DNA of 8,552 bases, from assembly GCA_002499405.1 (NCBI GenBank), contig DALH01000003.1, positions 1 through 8,552 on the forward strand, read 5' to 3'. The DNA comes from Candidatus Micrarchaeota archaeon UBA95 (lineage in GTDB: Archaea > Micrarchaeota > Micrarchaeia > Norongarragalinales > Norongarragalinaceae). The notes beneath the pieces are model-generated. The model had not been told where the DNA came from. It was given only the letters and a program-made list of their open reading frames with translations, and searched no databases. The translations under genes and the position numbers were made by a program. Position 1 is the stretch's first letter. The number at the start of each line of letters is the position of its first letter. Below are positions 4,567-8,552 of the stretch, piece by piece.

Positions 4567-5301
4567 ATGGAATTGGTCATTGAGGACGCAAAATTTTTCA
4601 AGCAATGCGTTGATGCAATCGTCAACCTGGTCGACGAAGGCAGTTTCGAGGCATCCAAGGACGGCCTCAAACTGCGCACCATGGACCCCTCGCAAATAGC
4701 GATGGTGGACTTCTCGCTCGAGTCGGGCGCCTTCAAGAAATTCGATTGCGGGGAAACGCGAAGCCTCACCGTCAACCTCGCGGACTTCAACAAGGTTTTG
4801 GCGCGCACACGCCCCGACGAAAAACTCACCCTGACCCTCGACGAAAAGAATTCGCGCCTCGCACTCAAATTCAAGGGCGCGAGCACCCGCAACTTCAAGC
4901 TGCCCCTCCTTGAGTCCTCGGCTGCCTTCCCCCGCGAACCCAAAATCGCTTTTGAGGCGACCATTAAATTGAACGGCGGCGAGTTCAAGAGCATGCTCCG
5001 CGACGCCGGCCTGCTCTCGTCCCACGTCACGCTCAAGGTTTCCGGCGACTCCTTCTTCGTGGAAGCGCACGGCGACTCCGGCGACCTGGAAGTGGAATCC
5101 AAGAAAGGCAAGACCATCATTGAAATCAAGGGCGAGGCAAGCGCCATGTACCCATACGAATACTTGGACGACGTCACGCGCGCGTGCCCCGACGACGCGG
5201 AAATCACGCTGGAAATGAAGACGGACGCACCCATCCGCACCTCCTACGAAATCGGGAAGGCGAAACTCGCCTACTTCCTCGCCCCCCGCGTTGAAAGCTA
5301 G
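4567..5301 (+). CDS. pcn: DNA polymerase sliding clamp (PCNA)
   Basis: The protein is 244 residues, the normal clamp length. The start MELVIEDAKFFKQCVDAIVNLVDEGSFEASKDGLKLRTMDPSQIAMVDF is classic PCNA domain 1. The connector is around 110-135, and domain 2 contains KSMLRDAGLLSSHVTLKVSGDSFFVEAHGDSGD. The C-terminus AKLAYFLAPRVES forms the partner-binding edge. Three copies would form the ring that tethers replicative polymerase, FEN1 and ligase to DNA. It is transcribed alone, with its own ribosome binding site. Its stop codon TAG (5299-5301) overlaps the stop of the convergent JAMM gene in the palindrome CTAG. No sign of truncation. Confidence 0.96.
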   Translation: MELVIEDAKFFKQCVDAIVNLVDEGSFEASKDGLKLRTMDPSQIAMVDFSLESGAFKKFDCGETRSLTVNLADFNKVLARTRPDEKLTLTLDEKNSRLALKFKGASTRNFKLPLLESSAAFPREPKIAFEATIKLNGGEFKSMLRDAGLLSSHVTLKVSGDSFFVEAHGDSGDLEVESKKGKTIIEIKGEASAMYPYEYLDDVTRACPDDAEITLEMKTDAPIRTSYEIGKAKLAYFLAPRVES

Positions 5302-5675
5302 ACTATTTCGAATCCCGCTTTTTCTCCTTGGCTGTCGTAAGCCGCAACGTCTTCAACGCGGTAAGGATAACGCGCTATGAAGTGCCAGCGCTGGGTCTTG
5401 CCGAAGTGCAGCAGGTCGCCGCGCGACGGCTTGTTGGAGGCGGAGGGATGCGAGTGAAACGAGGCGAGACCCGTGCTCGTAGCCGGCAGAAACCACGGCA
5501 CGTATGAAGCGGAACGCCCCGTGCTCTGCGCGAGCGGCGGAATAACCAAGTCAGTTAACATTGTTTCGCCGTTGTTTTCCTCGCCGTCGAATAACGCGAT
5601 GAACTCGCGGGGATGCGTTTCGCGCGCGCCCTGCAGGGCGCTCAACAACGCGCGTTTCCTGATTCGGATTACCAT
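5298..5675 (-). CDS. JAMM/MPN+ (JAB1) family metalloprotease
   Basis: The product is 125 residues long. The zinc site is complete: Glu24 (HPREFIALF), His74 and His76 in FHSHPSASNKPSRGD, Ser84 and Asp87, i.e. E...HxHP(x)9D with conserved spacing. Archaeal JAMM proteins of this size include enzymes that remove ubiquitin-like SAMPs; others are uncharacterised. The substrate cannot be read from this window, which has no ubiquitin-like gene. The start is ATG at 5675, preceded by AGGTGA 4 bases upstream; an in-frame ATG at 5702 lacks such a site. The gene overlaps the upstream archaeosortase by 7 bases, so the two are probably translated together. The 3' end shares CTAG with PCNA. Confidence 0.85.
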   Translation of the reverse strand: MVIRIRKRALLSALQGARETHPREFIALFDGEENNGETMLTDLVIPPLAQSTGRSASYVPWFLPATSTGLASFHSHPSASNKPSRGDLLHFGKTQRWHFIARYPYRVEDVAAYDSQGEKAGFEIV

Positions 5676-6130
5676 AGGTTCACCTTGGTGGCGTGCGACC
5701 ACGCCAACAAGACGACTGCGGAGTCAACGAACCACAACGCCATATGCGTCGCGTTGAAGAGGGATGGAAACTGGACTCCCGCGTAAAGCGTGACGTATAG
5801 CCGGAACAAATTGAATACAATCAATAACGGCGAATACAGCAGTAAAGCGCGCCACGACGGCTTGGTGGCATACAACAAGGCGGCGAAGAGGATTACCATG
5901 ACGAGGCCCGAGCAATCCGTTATGATCCGGTAATGTGCTTCAACCCCCCCGCGAACCGTCAAAAGCGTTCCATCCAACTCTGTTTCAAATCCGGTTGCCT
6001 CAAAGAAGGCGTTTTGGGTGACGGCAACCGCCTGGTTCAAGGGCGCAAGTGGAAGCAAGTGAATCAAGAGGTAGGGAATGAAGAAGGCGGGCAGGAACCG
6101 CACCAGGAATCTTTTTTCTTTCTTGTGCAT
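5669..6130 (-). CDS. Archaeosortase/exosortase family transpeptidase
   Basis: This 153-residue membrane protein has helices at about 8-30, 73-90, 95-116 and 127-146. The family triad is present in order: Cys73 in TDCSGL, Arg110 in FNLFR (N-x-x-R) and His129 in FNATHMALWF. Archaeosortases cut C-terminal sorting signals of surface proteins and, in Haloferax ArtA, attach them to a lipid. At 153 residues this one is a minimal core form. The ATG at 6130 is preceded by GGTGACGAGAG, where GGTGA overlaps the CarS stop, 6 bases downstream of the CarS gene. Its partner sorting-signal proteins are not in the window. The subtype (ArtA to ArtF or other) cannot be assigned by eye. Confidence 0.83.
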   Translation of the reverse strand: MHKKEKRFLVRFLPAFFIPYLLIHLLPLAPLNQAVAVTQNAFFEATGFETELDGTLLTVRGGVEAHYRIITDCSGLVMVILFAALLYATKPSWRALLLYSPLLIVFNLFRLYVTLYAGVQFPSLFNATHMALWFVDSAVVLLAWSHATKVNLW

Positions 6131-6136
6131 CTCTCG

Positions 6137-6664
6137 TCACCAGGGAACGCTTTTGAGTTTGAGGCGGTGGGCCAATGCATTGAAGAACACGTGTAACGCG
6201 TAAGTCAAGGCGAGGATGAATGCCAGCCCGGTCCAGCCTATCTCGGCCCACAAGGGAGGCGAGTAGGCAACGCACAAGCCGAGCGCGGTTGCCACGAAGA
6301 CGAGTTTGTCCATGACAAGCGAGGGCCGGCCTTCCTTGAACCCCCTCCTCCGCTTGATGAAGCTTCCCAATAGGTCGCCGAGCATCGCGCCCAGCGAAAG
6401 AAGGAAGGCGAGGTAAAGCTTTTCGTAAACAGAATAACCCGCCAGATAAAACTCGTTGAAGAAGGCGACGATTACGGCGCCGGAAGCGAACCCGAACGCC
6501 ATTCCGCTGTACAGGCCGCGCCACGTCTTGCTCTTTCCGAACACCGGCTGGCCGTCCCAGAATTTCTTGCCCCAATCAATTCTATTCCCCCCGCCGAAAA
6601 CCACGGGAACTGCGTTGGCCAGCCAGGCCGGGAAAACGAAGACAACGAGTTGAGCCAAGTCCAT
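6137..6664 (-). CDS. carS: CDP-archaeol synthase CarS (DUF46)
   Basis: The product is 175 residues, a normal family length. This membrane enzyme uses CTP to activate the unsaturated archaetidic acid (2,3-bis-geranylgeranyl-glycerol phosphate) for ether-lipid head-group addition. Seen motifs are PVVFGGGNRIDWGKKFWDG (residues 20-38), FGKSKTWRG (42-50), GDLLGSFIKRRRGFKEG (96-112) and MDKLVFV where DQLDFV is usual. Hydrophobic segments fill the rest. The start is ATG at 6664; an in-frame ATG farther upstream (6847) would overlap the divergent SppA gene. A TTTAATTA box 26 bases upstream suggests a leaderless mRNA. It leads a three-gene operon with archaeosortase and JAMM. Confidence 0.9.
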   Translation of the reverse strand: MDLAQLVVFVFPAWLANAVPVVFGGGNRIDWGKKFWDGQPVFGKSKTWRGLYSGMAFGFASGAVIVAFFNEFYLAGYSVYEKLYLAFLLSLGAMLGDLLGSFIKRRRGFKEGRPSLVMDKLVFVATALGLCVAYSPPLWAEIGWTGLAFILALTYALHVFFNALAHRLKLKSVPW

Positions 6665-6697
6665 ACCGTTAATAAAAGTCCGCAAGTAATTAAAGGC
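6665..6697. promoter_or_regulatory. Compact bidirectional leaderless promoter between CarS and SppA
   Basis: Only 33 bases separate the two divergent start codons. TTAATAAA (6669-6676, plus strand) is centred about 25 bases before the SppA ATG at 6698. TTTAATTA (minus strand, 6694-6687) is centred about 26 bases before the CarS ATG at 6664. Each box lies close to the other gene's start codon, and neither start has a clear ribosome binding site, so both mRNAs are probably leaderless. Two initiation complexes could hardly bind at once. Confidence 0.55.
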
Positions 6698-7555
6698 ATG
6701 AAGTTCAGCCAGCCCGTAATCGTTCTCGCCGCAATATTCCTGTTCACCGTCCTCGTGCTGACCGCGTTCAGTGGCAGCGGCTTCTCGCTGGGGGGGTGCG
6801 TTGCAAGCGTGCGCGTGGACGACTTCATTGATTACGGCTCGCCCCACGGCGTACAGGAAACCATTGAATTATTGCGCGAAGCCGACGCAGACCAGCAAGT
6901 CAAGGCAATACTGCTTGAAGTGAACAGCGGGGGCGGGAGTGCGGCCGCAACCAAGGAATTGTTCGACGCGCTGGCCGGCCTCGAAAAACCGTGCGTGGCC
7001 TACGTGGAAGACGCGGCGGCGTCCGGCGGATACTACGCCGCGAGCGCATGCCGGGAAATAGTTGCAAACCCCAACGCGTTGCTTGGAAGCATCGGCGCGC
7101 GGATGACGATTCTGAATTACGAGGAACTCTTTGAAAAAATCGGTTTAAGCGAGGAAAGCATTCAGACGGGCGAAATGAAGGACGTCGGCTCGCCCACCCG
7201 AAACATGACTCCCGGGGAAAGGGAGTTGTTACAGCAAATAATCGACGAATCCTTTCAAAACTTCAAAACGGATTTGGAGGAAGCCCGCAAAGGCAAACTC
7301 ACCCCCGCTTATTACGAGGTTCTGGACGGCCGCGTGTTGAGCCCGAAAATGGCGCTTAACGCCGGGTTGATAGACGCCATTGAAACGCGGGACTACGCCG
7401 AGGACCTGGCCGGAGAACTCGGAGGCCTTGGCCCGGCGCCCGAAATACGCGCGTTTGAACCCGAATCCACGTGGGCGGATTACTTGAGCGTGTTCGCATC
7501 ATCCATCACGAAAACCGTTTTAAGCCCGGGCGGCCAAAAGTTGCGTTACTCATGA
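6698..7555 (+). CDS. sppA: Signal peptide peptidase SppA-like serine protease (S49 family)
   Basis: The product is 285 residues long, with a membrane anchor at residues 6-24 and a ClpP/crotonase-fold protease domain. The nucleophile is Ser109 in EDAAASGGYYAA, with GSIGARMT (130-137) after it, and the general base is Lys161 in TGEMKDVGSPTRNMTPGER. This Ser-Lys dyad is that of archaeal SppA, a half-size form that assembles in rings and degrades membrane-released signal peptides outside the cytoplasm. The ATG at 6698 is chosen because the upstream TTG at 6650 would run through the CarS start and because a TATA box lies 25 bases before 6698. Odd point: SLGGC (residues 30-34) resembles a lipobox. 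The stop overlaps the next gene as ATGA. Confidence 0.9.
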   Translation: MKFSQPVIVLAAIFLFTVLVLTAFSGSGFSLGGCVASVRVDDFIDYGSPHGVQETIELLREADADQQVKAILLEVNSGGGSAAATKELFDALAGLEKPCVAYVEDAAASGGYYAASACREIVANPNALLGSIGARMTILNYEELFEKIGLSEESIQTGEMKDVGSPTRNMTPGERELLQQIIDESFQNFKTDLEEARKGKLTPAYYEVLDGRVLSPKMALNAGLIDAIETRDYAEDLAGELGGLGPAPEIRAFEPESTWADYLSVFASSITKTVLSPGGQKLRYS

Positions 7556-7719
7556 CCGTTGTGGGAAACGACATAGTCCTCAACTGCAAGAAGTGCTGGT
7601 GTGAATCCGGTTTCTCCCTCAAACTCGTGGAAAAAGGCGGCTGCTACGCCTGCCCGCACTGTTCAACGAGGTACAAGGTGAGGAACGGCTTCATTTACGA
7701 GGTGACGACGCTTGTTTGA
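7552..7719 (+). CDS. Small zinc-ribbon protein, function unknown
   Basis: This encodes 55 residues with CKKCWC at 12-17 and CYACPHC at 31-37, separated by a short hydrophobic/basic stretch (GFSLKLVEKGG). The paired CxxC motifs (C12/C15 and C34/C37, with C17 and C31 as extras) predict one zinc ribbon covering nearly the whole protein, followed by a beta-strand-like tail RNGFIYEVTTLV. I do not recognise a named family. The start is the ATG inside the ATGA overlap with SppA; a longer frame starting at 7471 lies inside SppA and is rejected. It overlaps the next gene by 8 bases, so it is a middle member of a coupled three-gene operon. It could bind nucleic acid or serve as a metal-binding adaptor; nothing in the sequence decides. 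Confidence 0.72.
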   Translation: MTVVGNDIVLNCKKCWCESGFSLKLVEKGGCYACPHCSTRYKVRNGFIYEVTTLV

Positions 7720-8245
7720 AAAACTGTTCGGAAAAAAGAAGGAAGGCGAAGACCTGGACGCCTTGATAGACGAAGGCGTCAAACGCGGAGGCGTCTACGC
7801 CGTATTCCACTTCGATGCACACGGCAAGGATGAAGAATCAATTCGCAACTCGCTGGTGGACTTCGTTTCGCGCTTGACCAAGGAAGAAGGAGTCGTGTTC
7901 GGCGAAGGCCGCGTGGAAGAAGCACTCAAAAAAGAGGATGAAAGCCTTTACTCTGCCATAGCTGAGGTCACCCTCTTTGCGAAGAACTTCCGCTCCCTCC
8001 TCATGCTCGCCCTGAAATACGGCCCCGTAGCCGTGGAAGTAATCAAACCCGAAAAAATGACCCTTGAAAACGAGGACCTGCAGGGACTCCTCGTCGACGC
8101 CTCCCTAGCAAGCCAGCAATTCTCAACGCACATACTTGAAAAGACGATGAAACCCGAAGACCTCGAGGAATTCAAGAAAAAAATGGAGGCGCGCGCCGAA
8201 CTCGGAAGGAAGGCCCGCGAGAAAGCCGCCAGGAAAAAGAAGTGA
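7712..8245 (+). CDS. Protein of unknown function with basic C-terminal tail
   Basis: The 177-residue soluble protein begins MFEKLFGKKKEGEDLDALID, continues with a beta-strand-like GGVYAVFHFDAHGKDEESIRNSLVDFV, then a mixed helical/strand core including LMLALKYGPVAVEVIKPEKM, and ends in a highly charged helix that becomes almost purely Lys/Arg/Ala (REKAARKKK). No catalytic motif is recognisable. The order of hydrophobic segments and the phrase ALKYGPVAVEV suggest a compact alpha/beta domain that is probably conserved in related archaea, but I cannot name it. The start is TTG at 7712: GAGGTGA (7699-7705), the best Shine-Dalgarno match in the operon, lies 6 bases upstream. The gene overlaps the zinc-ribbon gene by 8 bases. 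Confidence 0.75.
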   Translation: MFEKLFGKKKEGEDLDALIDEGVKRGGVYAVFHFDAHGKDEESIRNSLVDFVSRLTKEEGVVFGEGRVEEALKKEDESLYSAIAEVTLFAKNFRSLLMLALKYGPVAVEVIKPEKMTLENEDLQGLLVDASLASQQFSTHILEKTMKPEDLEEFKKKMEARAELGRKAREKAARKKK

Positions 8246-8250
8246 AAACG

Positions 8251-8256
8251 TTTTAA
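8251..8256 (+). promoter_or_regulatory. TATA-like box for tRNA-Pro
   Basis: TTTTAA, preceded by AAAACG to give the palindrome AAAACGTTTT (8245-8254), lies about 35 bases before the mature 5' end of tRNA-Pro at 8288. Transcription would start near 8278, leaving a leader of about 10 bases. It directly follows the stop codon of the preceding gene. Confidence 0.42.
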
Positions 8257-8287
8257 CCCGCGCCGAACCAAATAACAAGGCGGAAAG

Positions 8288-8419
8288 GGGGCCGTGGGGT
8301 AGCCTGGTATCCTGCCAGCTTCGGGGCACTTCTTTTCTTTCGTGAAAGAAAAGACCTGCGCTAGAAAAGAAAAAAGTGCGGAAAAGTTGGCGACCTGAGT
8401 TCGAATCTCAGCGGCCCCA
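8288..8419 (+). tRNA. tRNA-Pro(CGG) with intron
   Basis: The gene shows acceptor stem GGGGCCG/CGGCCCC (8288-8294, 8412-8418), D stem GGGT/ATCC, anticodon stem CCAGC/GTTGG, loop TTCGGG-A, a four-base variable loop CGAC, T stem CTGAG/CTCAG with loop TTCGAAT, and discriminator A at 8419. CCA is not encoded. The anticodon is CGG, reading CCG. A shifted stem (GCCAG/TTGGC) would give TCG (Arg). The Pro reading is preferred because it yields the usual variable loop and a perfect intron splice structure, and the GGGGCCG-TGGGGTAG start is typical of archaeal tRNA-Pro. Spliced length is 73 bases. Confidence 0.92.
8326..8384 (+). other. tRNA-Pro intron (37/38) with a canonical bulge-helix-bulge
   Basis: The 59-base intron shows a textbook splice motif. 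The four-base helix TTCG (8320-8323) with CGGA (8379-8382) is flanked by three-base bulges GGG (8324-8326) and AAA (8383-8385), each cut after its second base, between the anticodon stem and an intron helix CACTT (8327-8331) with AAGTG (8374-8378). Within the intron, TCTTTTCTTT (8331-8340) and AAAGAAAAGA (8345-8354) form a perfect 10-bp hairpin with a four-base loop. Confidence 0.9.
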
Positions 8420-8552
8420 TTGAGCGTCTCGGGGAAAACTACGTTTCCCCCTGAAACCCTCGGGTTCACCCCCCTTCCTTAACCAAACGGTTTTTCTTCA
8501 TCAAAGTTCTTTTACAAAAAGAAGTTTGGTTACAAATCTCAGCGGCCCCATT
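8404..8552 (+). repeat. Hairpin element B bounded by a direct repeat of the tRNA-Pro 3' end
   Basis: The 18 bases AATCTCAGCGGCCCCATT end the tRNA-Pro gene (8404-8421) and recur perfectly at 8535-8552, a period of 131 bases, reaching the window edge. Between them lie GGGGAAA/TTTCCCC (8431-8437, 8444-8450), an 8-bp inverted repeat AACCAAAC/GTTTGGTT (8481-8488, 8524-8531) and, nested within it, TTCTTTT/AAAAGAA (8507-8513, 8517-8523). GGTTTTTCTTCAT (8489-8501) is a likely termination tract. The element ends in AAGAAGTTTGGTTAC just before the distal copy, nearly identical to the end of element A. Whether it is a mobile element or a tRNA-linked structural element is not known. Confidence 0.7.

Noticed and set aside
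4459..5240. Long minus-strand open frames opposite PCNA
   Set aside because: These are antisense shadows in GC-rich coding DNA. PCNA on the plus strand is unmistakable and has a strong ribosome binding site.
6650..6697. A 16-residue longer SppA start
   Set aside because: It would begin with TTG inside the CarS coding region and cross both TATA boxes. The ATG at 6698 precedes the hydrophobic anchor directly.
8314..8390. tRNA-Arg(TCG) reading of the right-hand tRNA
   Set aside because: Shifting the anticodon stem by one base gives TCG but shortens the variable loop to three bases and breaks the perfect bulge-helix-bulge. Pro(CGG) fits both.
1..8552. CRISPR array, insertion sequence or integrase gene
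   Set aside because: No regularly spaced repeats, no transposase or tyrosine recombinase motif, and no terminal inverted repeats flanking a coding region were seen.

Overview
The window is archaeal chromosome. The support is eL40, eL34, Nop10, aIF2-alpha, RNA polymerase subunit Rpo11, a PCNA clamp, CarS (an ether-lipid enzyme), an archaeosortase, tRNA introns next to the anticodon (one in a textbook bulge-helix-bulge), TATA-type promoters about 25 bases upstream of starts, and GGTGA-type ribosome binding sites. The tight packing, with genes overlapping by 4-8 bases, and the short proteins suggest a streamlined genome, perhaps a DPANN archaeon such as Diapherotrites or Micrarchaeota. The phylum is a guess. 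No integrase, transposase, CRISPR array or rRNA is visible.

Layout. Positions 1-306 (minus) hold the start of a DUF92 membrane protein that runs off the left edge. Positions 357-574 hold a minus-strand tRNA-Thr(GGT) and, beyond its 3' end, a hairpin-rich element closed by a second 18-base copy of the tRNA 3' end. Positions 704-993 hold eL40 and, with no gap, an intron-containing tRNA-Leu(TAA). Positions 1101-4437 form one long plus-strand operon: an EMC3/YidC-like insertase (DUF106), eL34, cytidylate kinase, aIF2-alpha, Nop10, Rpo11 and a signal peptidase I. A strong inverted repeat (4457-4503) separates it from PCNA (4567-5301).

Convergent to PCNA, and sharing its stop codon through a CTAG palindrome, is a minus-strand operon (6664 down to 5298): CarS, an archaeosortase-family transpeptidase and a JAMM metalloprotease. 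It diverges from a plus-strand operon (6698-8245): signal-peptide-peptidase-like SppA, a 55-residue zinc ribbon and a conserved-looking protein of unknown function. The two operons share a 33-bp gap that appears to hold two opposed leaderless promoters. The right end carries tRNA-Pro(CGG) with a 59-base intron, followed by a second hairpin element and a second duplicated tRNA 3' end that reaches the window edge.

Two themes join the genes: information processing (ribosome, initiation, transcription, pseudouridylation, replication clamp) and membrane or secretory work (insertase, signal peptidase, SppA, archaeosortase, lipid synthesis). The most novel signal is the pair of tRNA-linked elements at the two ends. 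Each lies directly downstream of a tRNA gene, is about 130-145 bp in period, contains stacked hairpins, ends in the same motif (AAGAAGTTTGGTT plus two bases) and is bounded by a direct repeat of the tRNA 3' end. They look like a family of miniature tRNA-targeting integrative elements, or possibly a tRNA 3'-end regulatory structure.
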